DNA of 64,000 nucleotides from an uncultured Roseovarius sp. Its GTDB lineage: Bacteria; Pseudomonadota; Alphaproteobacteria; Rhodobacterales; Rhodobacteraceae. Numbering within the stretch: position 1 is the first letter of the stretch; the number at the start of each line of letters is the position of its first letter. The stretch spans positions 1,664,366 to 1,728,365 of the forward strand of contig OX638333.1 in the NCBI GenBank assembly GCA_951812895.1, read 5' to 3'. The position numbers and the translations under genes are program-made. Below are positions 36,040 to 45,936 of this stretch, in pieces. The notes below the pieces were generated by a model. That model made no database searches, was not told where the DNA came from, and saw nothing but the letters and a program-made list of their open reading frames with translations.

Positions 36040-36643
36040 TGGAAACTCCTGTGATTTTCAAAATTACTGGGCCGTCCTCTGTTTTGCTTTTAACGGTTTG
36101 GTAGTCGAAGTTCCACTTGGATCGGGCGATTGAAAGTTCTTTTTTCCAGGTTTCTCCTTTTGGGAAAAGTGCTACTCCATTTTGGGCGAGGTGCCGATCT
36201 GCATAGGACAACAGCTTTGATAAATCAGCTAATGCTCTGGCAGATAAAACATCCGCCTTTAAGGGCTCAATCGCCTCAATTCGTTTGTTTATGACAGCAA
36301 CAGGTGCACCGGTTTCGCGAACTACAGACCTTAGGAACGCGCATTTTCTTGTATCGCTTTCGACAAGCGTCACTTGAATTGGGCAAGCTGTTTCAATGGC
36401 CATAATTGCTACGACAAGTCCAGGAAATCCTCCTCCGGAACCTAAATCAACCCAATGCTCAACTGGATTCGGAGCAAAATCCACCAGCTGAATTGAATCC
36501 AGAAAATGACGAGACCAAAGTTGCGACATCGTGGAGTTCGCGACCAGGTTTATCTTGGGGTTCCACTTCCTCAAAAGTGCTTCGTAAATCTTCAGGCGCT
36601 CAATTGTTTCACGTGAAACATCTGCCCCACCCCATTCCGTCAT
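36032..36643 (-). CDS. rsmG: 16S rRNA (guanine-N7)-methyltransferase RsmG
   Basis: A 203-residue methyltransferase (formerly GidB) that makes m7G527 in 16S rRNA. The SAM motif is [12 protein letters not shown] near residue 66. The N-terminal residues [10 protein letters not shown] are partly dictated by a parS site inside the gene. The start overlaps the mnmG stop by four bases (ATGA), and its own end overlaps parA by eight. Length and order are standard for this chromosomal locus. Confidence 0.96.
   Translation of the reverse strand: MTEWGGADVSRETIERLKIYEALLRKWNPKINLVANSTMSQLWSRHFLDSIQLVDFAPNPVEHWVDLGSGGGFPGLVVAIMAIETACPIQVTLVESDTRKCAFLRSVVRETGAPVAVINKRIEAIEPLKADVLSARALADLSKLLSYADRHLAQNGVALFPKGETWKKELSIARSKWNFDYQTVKSKTEDGPVILKITGVSSV
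36605..36620. promoter_or_regulatory. parS site 1 (inside rsmG)
   Basis: TGTTTCACGTGAAACA, a perfect 16-bp palindrome identical to the bacterial parS consensus for ParB. It lies within the first codons of rsmG and encodes part of the VSRET segment. Confidence 0.95.
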
Positions 36644-38511
36644 GCAGACCGTTCCCGCTTAAGGCTGCGTAAACGCATAAGGATAAGCGTAAGTGCTGCT
36701 GGGGTCATTCCGTCAATTCTGGCTGCCTGTGCGAGGTTTGAAGGGCTTGTTGAAATGAGTTTTGATTTAAGTTCGTTCGACAAACCCTCGATAAGTGCAA
36801 AATCAAAATCTCTTGGGATTATGTGTGCTTCATCCCGCTTCATCAATTCCGCATCTCTGTTCTGACGCTGAATATAATTGGAATAAAGTGCGTCTCTGGC
36901 GAGCTGCTCTCTGCTTTCTGTGTCAATCGAGTCAAAACCGGGGTCAATGCGGATCAGAGTGTCAAAGTCGATATCCGGAAAAGACAAAAGCTGAAAGGCC
37001 GTGCGTCGCGTGCCGTCTTGGTTTATTTTTAAGCCTGCACCTTCAAGCTGCTTAGGCGTGTAAGTGATTTTTTCAAGTGTTTCACGCCCTGATGAAAGGC
37101 GCGCGAGCTTATTCTTAAACACGTTTTTACGCCGGGCGCTGACACAGCCAAGCTCTATACCAATGGGTGTAAGCCTTTGATCAGCATTGTCTGCGCGCAA
37201 AGAAAGCCTGAATTCCGCCCGAGAGGTAAACATACGATAGGGCTCGCTCACACCACGGGTTATTAAATCGTCTACCATCACGCCAATGTAACTGTTCGAC
37301 CGACTAAAAATCGCAGGATCGCTGCCCTTAACTGCAAGTGCGGCGTTCAATCCCGCAACAAGTCCTTGTGCAGCCGCTTCCTCATAACCAGTTGTCCCGT
37401 TGATCTGCCCGGCCAGATAAAGCCCTGGAACAGATTTAACCGCAAGTGTCTCGTCAAGCGCGCGTGGATCCATGTAATCATATTCAATCGCATAGCCGGG
37501 CTGCAGGATTTTGGCTTGTTCCAGGCCGTAGATCGAATTGACGTAGGCCTTCTGAACCTCTTCGGGAAGGGAAGTGGAAATACCATTTGGATAGATCACG
37601 TTGTCTGAAAGGCTTTCAGGCTCCAGGAATATCTGATGCGAGGACTTATCTGCAAAGCGAACAATCTTGTCTTCAATAGATGGGCAGTACCGTGGCCCGA
37701 CGCCATCGATATGGCCGCCATACATCGCGGAGCGAGACAGGTTTTCACGTATTATTTGGTGAGTCATCTCGTTCGTATGAGTGATGCCACAGGAAATTTG
37801 CTGAGCGGAAACACCATCTGATAGAAATGAGAAAGTCACCGGATCTTCATCACCCGGCTGCATTTCAAGTGCGGACCAGTTGATTGTTGTGCCATCCAGA
37901 CGGGGAGGGGTGCCCGTTTTTAACCTCCCAAGCGGCAAGCCAAAGCTATCGATCCGCTTTGCAAGTTTGATTGAAGGTTTGTCGCCCATGCGCCCGCCGG
38001 GGCGTGACACATCTCCTATATGAATAACACCCCGCAAAAAGGTGCCTGTTGTGAGGATAACGGCGTGCGCCGGAACCTCACTTCCATCTGCAAGAACAAC
38101 CCCGGCAACACGCTCTTTATCCATAATAAAATCTGCGGCTTCGCCTTCGATCAATGTAAGATTGGGCTGTGTGGCCATCTCTTGCTGCATCGCTTCACGA
38201 TAGATCTTACGATCTGCTTGCGCTCTTGGGCCCTGTACAGCTGGACCCTTGCGCCGATTTAGCAAGCGGAATTGGATACCTGCCTTGTCCGCAACCCGAC
38301 CCATCACGCCATCCAAAGCGTCAATCTCGCGAACAAGGTGGCCCTTACCCAATCCGCCGATAGCAGGATTGCATGACATCACTCCGATGCCAGATTTCGC
38401 AAGAGTCACAAGGGCAGTCGCCACGCCCATTCGCGCAGCGGCATGGGCGGCGTCGGCACCGGCATGACCGCCGCCAATTACAACAACGTCAAAATGTTTC
38501 ACGTGAAACAC
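36640..38511 (-). CDS. mnmG: tRNA uridine 5-carboxymethylaminomethyl synthesis enzyme MnmG
   Basis: A 623-residue FAD protein (formerly GidA). With MnmE it installs the carboxymethylaminomethyl group on the wobble uridine of certain tRNAs. The FAD motif is [13 protein letters not shown] at residues 10-22; the family block [21 protein letters not shown] follows near residue 49. The start is a GTG whose first codons, MFHVKHF, are dictated by a second parS site. It starts three bases after mnmE ends and overlaps rsmG by four bases. Confidence 0.97.
   Translation of the reverse strand: MFHVKHFDVVVIGGGHAGADAAHAAARMGVATALVTLAKSGIGVMSCNPAIGGLGKGHLVREIDALDGVMGRVADKAGIQFRLLNRRKGPAVQGPRAQADRKIYREAMQQEMATQPNLTLIEGEAADFIMDKERVAGVVLADGSEVPAHAVILTTGTFLRGVIHIGDVSRPGGRMGDKPSIKLAKRIDSFGLPLGRLKTGTPPRLDGTTINWSALEMQPGDEDPVTFSFLSDGVSAQQISCGITHTNEMTHQIIRENLSRSAMYGGHIDGVGPRYCPSIEDKIVRFADKSSHQIFLEPESLSDNVIYPNGISTSLPEEVQKAYVNSIYGLEQAKILQPGYAIEYDYMDPRALDETLAVKSVPGLYLAGQINGTTGYEEAAAQGLVAGLNAALAVKGSDPAIFSRSNSYIGVMVDDLITRGVSEPYRMFTSRAEFRLSLRADNADQRLTPIGIELGCVSARRKNVFKNKLARLSSGRETLEKITYTPKQLEGAGLKINQDGTRRTAFQLLSFPDIDFDTLIRIDPGFDSIDTESREQLARDALYSNYIQRQNRDAELMKRDEAHIIPRDFDFALIEGLSNELKSKLISTSPSNLAQAARIDGMTPAALTLILMRLRSLKRERSA
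38495..38510. promoter_or_regulatory. parS site 2 (at the mnmG start)
   Basis: A second perfect TGTTTCACGTGAAACA palindrome. It overlaps the mnmG start region and encodes the FHVKH residues. It is 1.9 kb from parS site 1. Confidence 0.95.
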
Positions 38512-38514
38512 TCC

Positions 38515-39801
38515 TCACTTGCCCAAGCAAAAACTTGCAAAGATTTCATCCAAAACGTTTTCGACATCTATTCGTCCTACCAGAGAATCGAGCGCTCGCA
38601 CAGCTGTCCGCAATTCCTCCGCAGCAATATCTGCTGTGGCATCGCCACCTGATAACAACGCCTTTGCATCTGAAAGTGCCATCGCCCCACGCTCAAGCGC
38701 ATGTTGATGCCGTATACGCGTCGCAAGACCGGCACCGGCCGCGCGATGTTTCAGAACGTTAGTGAGCCGTTTGACAAGTTCTGAAACACCTTGACCGGAA
38801 ATTCCTGATATTCCCTCATGAATGTTACCAAAAAGGTCAGCCTTTGCCGTAAGAACGATATCTCCTTCTTCCGGCGTCAACTCTGGTAACTGGCCACTTT
38901 CCACCAGAAACACCCTTATGTCCGCGGATTGCGCTCGTTTTCGGGCCCTGTCAATCCCAATGGATTCAACGACATCTTGGGTTTCACGCAACCCTGCAGT
39001 ATCGAGCAGGGTGACCGGCAAGCCTCCTAAATCCATACGTACTTCGATCACATCGCGGGTTGTACCTGCATATTCAGAGGTAATCGCAGCCTCTCGTCCT
39101 GCGAGAGCATTCAATAGTGTGGATTTACCTACGTTGGGCGCGCCGATAATTGCAACTTCGAATCCTGTGCGAATGCGCTCAGCCGTTTCAACACCATCTA
39201 TTTCAATTTGAAGTTCGCTGACAACGGAAGACACCAGCGCATCCACTTCTGGAGAGACGTCGACAGGTACATCCTCGTCTGCGAAGTCTATCGTCGCCTC
39301 AAGCAATGCCGCGGCCCGGATCAGGTTTTTCCGCCAATTCTCGGCCTTTTTGCCCAAATCACCGGAAAGAACCCGGAGCGCCTGGCGGCGCTGTGCCTCT
39401 GTCTCTGCATCGATCAAATCTGCCAGCCCTTCGACCTGGGCCAGATCCAACATCCCGTTTTCAAGCGCACGACGGGTGAATTCGCCAGGTTCAGCAGGGC
39501 GAAGGCCCTCAATTCTAATCAACACCGACAAAACCGCGGAAACAACTGCAACACTGCCATGCACCTGCAGTTCAACCGTTTCCTCACCGGTAAAGCTGTG
39601 GCCAGCCTCAAACGCCAGCACAAGCGCCTGATCCAGTCTTGTGCCGTTATCATCATAGAGTAAGCGCAGACCTGCCTGCCGCGCCTTTGGAAGTGTTCCG
39701 CATAGCGATTGTGCAGCTGTGAACGCGCCAGAACCGGACAGGCGTATGACCGAAACGCCGGCCTTTCCCGGGGCGGAAGACAAAGCGAAAATTGTGTCCA
39801 T
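38515..39801 (-). CDS. mnmE: tRNA modification GTPase MnmE
   Basis: A 428-residue GTPase (formerly TrmE), the partner of MnmG. It has an N-terminal folate-binding domain ([20 protein letters not shown]). The G domain is inserted in a helical domain, with P-loop GAPNVGKST near residue 216 and DTAGLRET for switch II. The conserved C-terminal Cys motif is FCLGK; the Cys takes part in chemistry. ATG at 39801 is preferred, as an upstream in-frame start would add nine residues not seen in the family. It sits between rho and mnmG in one directional block. Confidence 0.95.
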   Translation of the reverse strand: MDTIFALSSAPGKAGVSVIRLSGSGAFTAAQSLCGTLPKARQAGLRLLYDDNGTRLDQALVLAFEAGHSFTGEETVELQVHGSVAVVSAVLSVLIRIEGLRPAEPGEFTRRALENGMLDLAQVEGLADLIDAETEAQRRQALRVLSGDLGKKAENWRKNLIRAAALLEATIDFADEDVPVDVSPEVDALVSSVVSELQIEIDGVETAERIRTGFEVAIIGAPNVGKSTLLNALAGREAAITSEYAGTTRDVIEVRMDLGGLPVTLLDTAGLRETQDVVESIGIDRARKRAQSADIRVFLVESGQLPELTPEEGDIVLTAKADLFGNIHEGISGISGQGVSELVKRLTNVLKHRAAGAGLATRIRHQHALERGAMALSDAKALLSGGDATADIAAEELRTAVRALDSLVGRIDVENVLDEIFASFCLGK

Positions 39802-39827
39802 TGCCACGCCCCCCAAAGGCGCCTGCA

Positions 39828-41099
39828 TCAGGTGTTCATAGAATCAAAGAATTCGCTATTGGTCTTGGTTTGCTTGAGCTTCGACAACAGGAATTCAATC
39901 GCATCGGTTGTCCCCATCGGATTGAGGATGCGGCGAAGAACAAAGGTTTTCTGCAGGTCGATCTTGTTGATAAGCAGATCCTCTTTCCGTGTACCCGACT
40001 TGAGAATGTCGATCGCTGGGAAGACACGTTTATCTGCAACCTTACGGTCGAGAATGATTTCAGAGTTACCGGTACCTTTGAATTCTTCAAAGATCACTTC
40101 GTCCATCCGACTGCCCGTTTCAATAAGCGCGGTAGAAACGATGGTGAGCGATCCGCCCTCTTCGATATTCCGTGCCGCACCAAAGAACCGCTTAGGTCGT
40201 TGCAAAGCATTGGCGTCCACACCACCGGTCAAAACCTTGCCTGATGAGGGCACAACCGTGTTGTAAGCTCTACCAAGTCTTGTGATCGAATCGAGTAGTA
40301 TAACAACATCTCGTTTATGCTCGACCAAGCGCTTGGCCTTTTCAATGACCATCTCTGCCACAGCAACGTGACGTGTGGCAGGTTCGTCAAAGGTCGAGCT
40401 GATAACTTCGCCCTTCACCGAGCGCTGCATATCGGTCACCTCTTCCGGCCGTTCGTCGATCAGCAACACGATCAGATAGCATTCCGGATGGTTCTTTTCG
40501 ATACTTGAGGCGATGTTTTGCAGGATTACCGTCTTACCCGTCCGGGGTGGCGCAACGATCAGAGATCGTTGACCCTTGCCGATCGGAGCAACCAAATCAA
40601 TCACCCGGGCAGACCGATCTTTAACCGTGGGGTCATTGACCTCCATGGTCAGCCGCTCATCGGGGTAAAGTGGTGTGAGGTTATCAAAGGCGATTTTGTG
40701 TTTGGCCTGCTCTGGCTTCGCAAAATTGATCTGTGTGACGATTGTAAGCGCAAAGTAGCGCTCATTCTCATCGGGTTGCCTGATCTCACCCTCAATGGTG
40801 TCTCCGGTCCGCAGAGAGTGCTGTCTGATCAGTTCTGGCGATACATAGATATCATCGGGGCCAGGTAAATAGTTGGCTTCCGGTGAACGCAGAAATCCAA
40901 AGCCATCCTGAAGGACTTCCAGAACACCATCACCATAGACGGTCCAGCCTTCATCTGCGCGTTCCCGCAGGATCTGGAACATCATCTCGCCTTTGCGCAT
41001 GGTCGAGGCGTTTTCGATCTCCAGCTCTTCGGCCATCGACAACAGGTCTTTGGCAGTTTGAGCTTTCAGATCGGAGAGGTTGAGACGTTCTTCAGACAT
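39828..41099 (-). CDS. rho: transcription termination factor Rho
   Basis: A 423-residue hexameric RNA-dependent ATPase that terminates transcription. The N-terminal OB-fold RNA-binding part (about 50-125) includes [22 protein letters not shown]. The ATPase has the P-loop APPRTGKT near residue 180, [15 protein letters not shown] and the Q/R-loop region [13 protein letters not shown]. The N-terminus [13 protein letters not shown] is the Rho N domain. Length is close to the E. coli protein. It lies between hemJ (123-bp gap) and mnmE (26-bp gap). Confidence 0.98.
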   Translation of the reverse strand: MSEERLNLSDLKAQTAKDLLSMAEELEIENASTMRKGEMMFQILRERADEGWTVYGDGVLEVLQDGFGFLRSPEANYLPGPDDIYVSPELIRQHSLRTGDTIEGEIRQPDENERYFALTIVTQINFAKPEQAKHKIAFDNLTPLYPDERLTMEVNDPTVKDRSARVIDLVAPIGKGQRSLIVAPPRTGKTVILQNIASSIEKNHPECYLIVLLIDERPEEVTDMQRSVKGEVISSTFDEPATRHVAVAEMVIEKAKRLVEHKRDVVILLDSITRLGRAYNTVVPSSGKVLTGGVDANALQRPKRFFGAARNIEEGGSLTIVSTALIETGSRMDEVIFEEFKGTGNSEIILDRKVADKRVFPAIDILKSGTRKEDLLINKIDLQKTFVLRRILNPMGTTDAIEFLLSKLKQTKTNSEFFDSMNT

Positions 41100-41222
41100 C
41101 TTGATATCCCTTTAGGGAACAGCCCAGAAGGCCAATTCAAATTGTTAAAACAGGAAAGCGGTTCACCCGGACGGGCGCCTGAGCGGGTGTTTAATCACAG
41201 GACCCAGCTGAGTCAATCAATC

Positions 41223-41672
41223 TTAGAACCGGACAACCACGGAGATAACTATGATGATCATCAAAACTGTGGGGACTTCATTCATCAGCCGGTAGGTCTT
41301 ACTCGAAGTTACATTTGCGCCGGCCACAAAATCTTTGCGACGATATCCCAGCCAATGATGAAACCAGGTCATACCCAGTACAGCAGCAGCCTTGGTATAC
41401 GGCCAGATACTGGTCCAATCGACAATGCCTGGGGTAAGGACCAGCATCAGACCAAAAACCCAAGTCGCCACCATCGCGGGGTTCATAATCAGTCGCAGAA
41501 GTTTTCGTTCCATAAGCTGAAAAACTTCGTCTTTACTGTCACCCGGAGTTGACTGTTCAGTATGATGAACAAACAACCGGGGCAGATAAAGTAATCCGGC
41601 CATCCATGAAATGACCGAGATTATGTGAAACGCCTTTGTCCATGGATAAAGACTAATCAAAAAATCGATCAT
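41223..41672 (-). CDS. hemJ: protoporphyrinogen oxidase HemJ
   Basis: A 149-residue membrane protein with about four membrane helices. It oxidises protoporphyrinogen IX to protoporphyrin IX, the step before ferrochelatase, and replaces HemG and HemY in many alphaproteobacteria. His16 in KAFHIISVISWMAGL is the conserved heme-binding residue; YLPRLFVHH and MERKLLRLIMNPAM are further hallmarks. It is the first minus-strand gene left of the probable origin gap and precedes rho. Confidence 0.93.
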   Translation of the reverse strand: MIDFLISLYPWTKAFHIISVISWMAGLLYLPRLFVHHTEQSTPGDSKDEVFQLMERKLLRLIMNPAMVATWVFGLMLVLTPGIVDWTSIWPYTKAAAVLGMTWFHHWLGYRRKDFVAGANVTSSKTYRLMNEVPTVLMIIIVISVVVRF

Positions 41673-41756
41673 TTTTTCCCCGAGTGCTTCACTTTCTTAA
41701 TATTAATTAAAATAAGGATAAGAAAGGATGATGTTATTGTAGGAGGGCAAGAAATC

Positions 41757-41765
41757 TGTGGATTA
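41757..41765 (-). promoter_or_regulatory. DnaA-box-like site
   Basis: TGTGGATTA on the plus strand reads TAATCCACA on the minus strand, eight of nine matches to the DnaA box TTATCCACA. Confidence 0.5.
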
Positions 41766-41870
41766 CGAATTCATCCATAGGGTTGTTTGCAGGTGTATAA
41801 CCCTGTGCGCAAGTTTGAGGAAAAACCCCGCAATATAAATTTATATATATATTTTAAGTAGTTACGTTAA

Positions 41871-41917
41871 ATTCGAGTATAAATAATTTTGAATAAAACA
41901 TGTACTATTCGAGTATA
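41871..41917. repeat. 11-bp direct repeat in the origin gap
   Basis: ATTCGAGTATA occurs at 41871-41881 and again at 41907-41917, 36 bp apart start to start, flanking an AT-rich segment. It may be an initiator-protein or regulator site of the origin region. Confidence 0.5.
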
Positions 41918-42068
41918 TTGAACCTTACCAAAGAAGAAACTTGTTCATTTCCACATAGTGAAAACTATCAGGTAATTCGCGAAGTATTTTACAATTCCGG
42001 TGAGTGATCTGCAAAGCTTGGAATTTGCCCGAAACTGTACTTAAAGGAATATTAACTTATCCCGAGAG

Positions 42069-42077
42069 TCATCCACA
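42069..42077 (+). promoter_or_regulatory. DnaA-box-like site at the maf start
   Basis: TCATCCACA, eight of nine matches to TTATCCACA. Its last base is the first base of the maf ATG. Confidence 0.5.
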
Positions 42078-42676
42078 TGGCCCCACGTATTATCCTTGCT
42101 TCCGGATCGGAAATTCGCCGAAATCTCTTGCAGAATGCAGGCGTGATATTTGAAGTTCAGACCGCCCGGGTTGATGAAGATTCAATACGCGCTGCGATGA
42201 TTCATGACGGGGCCAGCCCCCGAGATGTTGCAGACGCTTTGGCAGAGCAAAAAGCCAAAAAAGTAAGTTTTAAAGATCCGGGTGCATTGGTTATTGGCTG
42301 CGATCAGGTTCTCAGTCACAAAGGAAGCATCTACTCAAAGCCTGATAGTGCAGAGGAAGCCGCGGACCAATTGCAAAGGCTCAGGGGTGACAAGCACGAG
42401 CTTTTGTCCGCTGCAGTAATATATGAAAACGGACTGCCCACTTGGCGACACGTTGGAATCGTGCGCTTAACGATGCGGAATTTTTCTGAGGACTATCTAC
42501 GCAGCTATGTAGAACGGAACTGGTATAGCATCCGATATTCTGTTGGGGCCTACAAACTTGAAGAAGAAGGCGTTAGGCTGTTTTCTAAGGTTGAGGGAGA
42601 TTACTTCACAGTCCTGGGTTTACCGTTGCTGGAGTTATTGACCTATCTGAGCGTTCGAGGGGTTATCGAAAAATGA
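42077..42676 (+). CDS. Maf-family nucleotide pyrophosphatase
   Basis: A 199-residue Maf/Ham1-like enzyme. It begins [17 protein letters not shown] (the substrate loop ASxSxxR) and has the DEDSIR and GCDQVL motifs of the family. Maf proteins hydrolyse dTTP, UTP or modified nucleotides such as m7GTP and limit their use in nucleic acids. The subfamily (YhdE or YceF type) cannot be fixed with certainty. It is the first plus-strand gene right of the origin gap and overlaps aroE by four bases. Confidence 0.92.
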   Translation: MAPRIILASGSEIRRNLLQNAGVIFEVQTARVDEDSIRAAMIHDGASPRDVADALAEQKAKKVSFKDPGALVIGCDQVLSHKGSIYSKPDSAEEAADQLQRLRGDKHELLSAAVIYENGLPTWRHVGIVRLTMRNFSEDYLRSYVERNWYSIRYSVGAYKLEEEGVRLFSKVEGDYFTVLGLPLLELLTYLSVRGVIEK

Positions 42677-43506
42677 GTGAAGATAAAATACCGCTTGCCG
42701 GTGTGATCGGCTCTCCTATCAGCCATTCGAAATCTCCCCAGATTCACATGCATTGGCTCAAAGTAAACGGGCTTCGAGGTCATTACATACCTATGGATGT
42801 AAACACCGACAATCTTGAACGGGTGTTACGCACTCTACCCGATATCGGATTTGTAGGTGTGAACATCACTATTCCTCACAAGGAAAAAGTTCTGGAAATT
42901 GCAGATCTGGTTACGGATCGGGCAACTCTGATTGGGGCTGCCAATACACTGATCTTTCGCAAAGACGGTAATATTCACGCTGATAACACCGATGGGTATG
43001 GTTTTATAAACAACCTGCGCCAAAACGCGCCTGATTGGGATGCCACAGCCGGACCAGCGGCAATATTGGGTGCAGGAGGTGCAGCAAGGGCGGTCATCAC
43101 CTCACTGCTTGATGTGGGCGTGCCGGAAATACTGATTTCCAACCGAACCAAGGTCCGGGCCGAGGCATTGCGGACCGAGTTTGGCAAGCGGTTGAAAGTG
43201 GTCGATTGGGTACAGGCGGGCAATATTCTTGAAGAAGCCGCAACCGTCGTAAACACAACTTCGTTGGGCATGCTGGGAAAGCCGGCACTGCGCGTGCCTT
43301 TGGATGGTTTGCAAAAAGGGGCGCTCGTCACAGATCTTGTTTACGCACCTTTGAAAACCCAGTTGCTGATAGAGGCAGAAGAAATGGGCTGTGTCACGGT
43401 AGATGGGCTTGGCATGCTTTTGCATCAGGCTGTACCAGCCTTTGAACGTTGGTTCGGTGTGCGTCCGGAAGTAGATAGTGCAACCCGGGCCGCAGCGCTC
43501 AGATGA
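42673..43506 (+). CDS. aroE: shikimate dehydrogenase (NADP+)
   Basis: A 277-residue enzyme reducing 3-dehydroshikimate to shikimate in aromatic amino acid synthesis. The substrate-binding motif [13 protein letters not shown] is at residues 12-24, the catalytic Lys is in NITIPHKEK, and the NADP motif is [10 protein letters not shown] near residue 135. It overlaps maf and coaE by four bases on each side, forming a tightly coupled maf-aroE-coaE-dnaQ set. Confidence 0.97.
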   Translation: MSEDKIPLAGVIGSPISHSKSPQIHMHWLKVNGLRGHYIPMDVNTDNLERVLRTLPDIGFVGVNITIPHKEKVLEIADLVTDRATLIGAANTLIFRKDGNIHADNTDGYGFINNLRQNAPDWDATAGPAAILGAGGAARAVITSLLDVGVPEILISNRTKVRAEALRTEFGKRLKVVDWVQAGNILEEAATVVNTTSLGMLGKPALRVPLDGLQKGALVTDLVYAPLKTQLLIEAEEMGCVTVDGLGMLLHQAVPAFERWFGVRPEVDSATRAAALR

Positions 43507-44096
43507 CATTTCGGCTTGGATTGACCGGGTCGATTGGAATGGGAAAGTCGACAACGGCACAGCTATTTGCAGCAGAGGGATGCGCGGTTTGGGACGCTGA
43601 TGCCGCGGTTCATCGGTTGTATGCAAAAGGGGGCGCGGCGGTACAACCCATAGAGTGCGTCTTTCCAGCCGTTATAGAAGATGGATCCGTCTCGCGTGAT
43701 AAACTTCGCAGTCTCATCTCAGAAGACCCGAGCGTTCTGAAAAGGATCGAAGAAATAGTGCATCCTTTAGTCGCTGAAGACAGAAAAGGGTTCTTGGATT
43801 CTACAACATCAGATATTGCTGTTTTGGACATTCCCTTGTTATTTGAAACCGGTGCTGAGAACATGATGGATGCCGTTGTTTGTGTGACTATTTCACCTGA
43901 AAAACAGCTGAATCGCATTCTTTCAAGGGGCACAATGTCTAGCGAACAAGCGGAAACCATCATTACCGCACAAATGTCGGATGCCGAAAAAAGGCGCCGT
44001 GCGGATTATGTGATTGTAACCGATACGCTGGAGCACGCCCGGCAACAGGTTCAGGATGTGATCGCAGATATTAAAAGGCACCCAAACTATGCGTGA
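43503..44096 (+). CDS. coaE: dephospho-CoA kinase
   Basis: A 197-residue kinase that phosphorylates dephospho-CoA in the last step of coenzyme A synthesis. The P-loop GLTGSIGMGKST is at residues 6-17 and DADAAVHRLY, the CoA-binding segment, near residue 30. DIPLLFETG near residue 115 is the other family motif. The start overlaps the aroE stop (ATGA) and the end overlaps dnaQ by eight bases. Confidence 0.97.
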   Translation: MTFRLGLTGSIGMGKSTTAQLFAAEGCAVWDADAAVHRLYAKGGAAVQPIECVFPAVIEDGSVSRDKLRSLISEDPSVLKRIEEIVHPLVAEDRKGFLDSTTSDIAVLDIPLLFETGAENMMDAVVCVTISPEKQLNRILSRGTMSSEQAETIITAQMSDAEKRRRADYVIVTDTLEHARQQVQDVIADIKRHPNYA

Positions 44097-44778
44097 AATT
44101 GTACTCGACACTGAAACAACCGGGTTTGAGCCTGAATCAGGGGACCGGATCGTCGAGATTGGTGCTGTTGAGCTGCTCAACTTCATGCCAACCGGACGCA
44201 CCTATCATCAATACATCAATCCCGAACGTTCTATGCCGCAGGAAGCGTTCGAGGTGCATGGGCTGGGCGATGATTTTCTGCGCGACAAGCCGGTTTTCGC
44301 AAAAATAGCACAAGATATTGTAGATTTTATAGGGGATGCCAAACTGGTTATTCACAATGCCAAGTTTGATATGAAATTCATAAATGCTGAATTAGGCTGG
44401 CTGAACCGTACACCTATCCCATTTACTCAGGCGATAGACACTCTGGAAATTGCACGTCGAAAATTTCCCGGATCTCCTGCATCTTTGGACGCACTATGTC
44501 GCCGGTTTGGAATCGATAATTCATCGCGTACGTTGCACGGCGCCTTGCTCGACTCGGAAATTCTGGCAGAAGTGTATCTGGAACTGGTCGGCGGGCGTCA
44601 GCCGGACTTTGCATTGGGCGCCAACAGCCCTGGGCAAAAATCGGGAAATACATCAGATGATGTCTGGCGACCTATGCAAAGGCCAACACCGCTAAGCCCG
44701 CGGATTCACCCCGAAGAAACCGCCGTCCATAATGCTTTTGTTGAAACACTGGGCGACGATGCATTGTGGAAACGCTGA
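44089..44778 (+). CDS. dnaQ: DNA polymerase III epsilon subunit (3'-5' exonuclease)
   Basis: A 229-residue proofreading exonuclease. Exo I is LDTETTGF with Asp7 and Glu9, Exo II includes IHNAKFDMKF with an Asp near residue 92, and Exo III is RTLHGALLDSEILAEVY with the His and Asp. The C-terminal tail should bind the polymerase alpha subunit through HIHPEE-like sequence. It is the last gene of the maf-aroE-coaE-dnaQ set; secB converges with a single base between stops. Confidence 0.96.
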   Translation: MREIVLDTETTGFEPESGDRIVEIGAVELLNFMPTGRTYHQYINPERSMPQEAFEVHGLGDDFLRDKPVFAKIAQDIVDFIGDAKLVIHNAKFDMKFINAELGWLNRTPIPFTQAIDTLEIARRKFPGSPASLDALCRRFGIDNSSRTLHGALLDSEILAEVYLELVGGRQPDFALGANSPGQKSGNTSDDVWRPMQRPTPLSPRIHPEETAVHNAFVETLGDDALWKR

Positions 44779-44779
44779 A

Positions 44780-45286
44780 TCAAGCGTCAAGTTTATCAGA
44801 TTGTTCAGATTCTGCCTGACGGCGGGCAATCTCGTTCCGGTAAAGCTGAACATAGTCGATGTTTTCGAGGTTTAGCGGAGGAAACCCACCATCACGTGTT
44901 ACATCGCTGACGATCCTGCGCACAAACGGGAAAACCATTCGGGGGCATTCAATCAACAGAAACGGATGCAGCTGTTCCTGAGCAACGCCTTCGACATGAA
45001 ATACTCCGACATATTCCAGCTCAAGCAGGAAAAGCGGCTCATCACTTTCCTTGTTCTTTGATGCAACGGCCAGTTTGGTCACAACTTCATATTGATGTTC
45101 GGTCGATCGTTTTTTCGCATCCAGATTAACCTTGACCTGAACATCAGGCTGAACATCGCCACCGGTGCCGCGCTGCGATAGAATGTTTTCAAATGACAAG
45201 TCGCGAACAAACTGTGTCAGCACGTTCATCTTAACTTGTGGGGCCTGTTGGTCCGTCTTTGCGGCTCCATTATCCTGTTCGGCCAT
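44780..45286 (-). CDS. secB: protein-export chaperone SecB
   Basis: A 168-residue cytosolic chaperone that keeps preproteins unfolded and passes them to SecA. Typical segments are FVRDLSFENI, the QVKVNLDAKK region, LELEYVGVFHVEGVAQEQL and the FPFVRRIVSDVTRDGGFPPL motif. The N-terminal 20 residues are variable. The gene is alone on its strand with fxsA upstream, separated by 62 bp. Confidence 0.96.
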   Translation of the reverse strand: MAEQDNGAAKTDQQAPQVKMNVLTQFVRDLSFENILSQRGTGGDVQPDVQVKVNLDAKKRSTEHQYEVVTKLAVASKNKESDEPLFLLELEYVGVFHVEGVAQEQLHPFLLIECPRMVFPFVRRIVSDVTRDGGFPPLNLENIDYVQLYRNEIARRQAESEQSDKLDA

Positions 45287-45348
45287 TAGTGATCTCCAAT
45301 CGGGTCAAATAAAGTTGGTCGATGGCTTAACAGGACAAATGACAAGCC

Positions 45349-45825
45349 TCAATGCTTTGTCCAGCCTGAAGTACCGGCAACCGTGTCATTTGCGGGTTTC
45401 ACTTCCTGATAGTCGCCATCGATAACGTCCGCGTTGCGATCACGATCAGGTCTGCTACCACCCATGTCAAAACTCTGCACCTGAACACGGCTGCGCATCC
45501 ATTTGATTAATGCGAGCCTGACCGGCGGCATAAGCAGTGCGAACCCGATTCCATCGGTAAAAAAACCAGGGGTCAGCAACAATGCCCCCGCGATCAGAAT
45601 CATCGCCCCATGGGCAAGCGGCTCTGTAGGATCATCAAGACGAGAAAAAGAGCTGCGCAGCTGACCAATGGCCAGCATTCCCTGTGTCCGGACAAGCCAG
45701 GTTCCAAGAATTGCAGTTAGTACGACAACCCCCAGTGTCGGCCAAAGCCCGATTGCCCCGCCAACCTGAATGAACAGTGCGATTTCGATCAACGGAATCG
45801 CGAGAAAGGCCAAAAACAGCCACAT
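45349..45825 (-). CDS. FxsA-family membrane protein
   Basis: A 158-residue protein with three to four membrane segments in the first 115 residues. The FxsA pattern PLIEIALFIQVGGAIGLWPT, then GTWLVRTQG and GALLLTPGFFTDGIGFALLMPPVR, is clear. The C-terminal 45 residues are polar and disordered. E. coli FxsA, when overproduced, stops phage T7 exclusion by the F plasmid; the normal role is unknown. MWLFLAFL is taken as the start, since the longer open frame adds residues unlike the family. Confidence 0.9.
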   Translation of the reverse strand: MWLFLAFLAIPLIEIALFIQVGGAIGLWPTLGVVVLTAILGTWLVRTQGMLAIGQLRSSFSRLDDPTEPLAHGAMILIAGALLLTPGFFTDGIGFALLMPPVRLALIKWMRSRVQVQSFDMGGSRPDRDRNADVIDGDYQEVKPANDTVAGTSGWTKH

Positions 45826-45936
45826 GAACGTCACCCCATCAATTTGCTTGGCGCACAAGGTGGACTTGACTGCGCCACTCACCTACATAAGTGCGAAGTC
45901 TACATGATACCATGCCCCGCATGCTAAGAGGTGCTT

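Larger units (their letters stand above)
41673..42076. other. probable chromosomal replication origin (oriC) region
   Basis: A 404-bp stretch with no gene between the diverging hemJ and maf. It is strongly AT-rich at 41831-41905 (runs such as AAATTTATATATATATTTTA). DnaA-box-like sequences with one mismatch to TTATCCACA occur at 41757-41765 (inverted) and 42069-42077, with weaker ones at 41771, 41947 and 42057. An 11-bp direct repeat is inside. Seven genes run leftward on one side (hemJ to parB) and four rightward on the other (maf to dnaQ), as expected for genes oriented with the forks. parAB and parS are 2-7 kb away. No perfect DnaA box is present, so this is a candidate. Confidence 0.7.

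Noticed and set aside
41150-41200. CACCCG/CGGGTG inverted repeat between hemJ and rho as a terminator
   Set aside because: The loop is 14 bases, the stem six, and the minus strand (direction of hemJ) has no T-tract after it.
41854-41870. TTAA-N9-TTAA in the origin gap as a CtrA site
   Set aside because: The CtrA consensus needs seven bases between the half-sites; here there are nine. Other TTAA pairs nearby also have wrong spacing.
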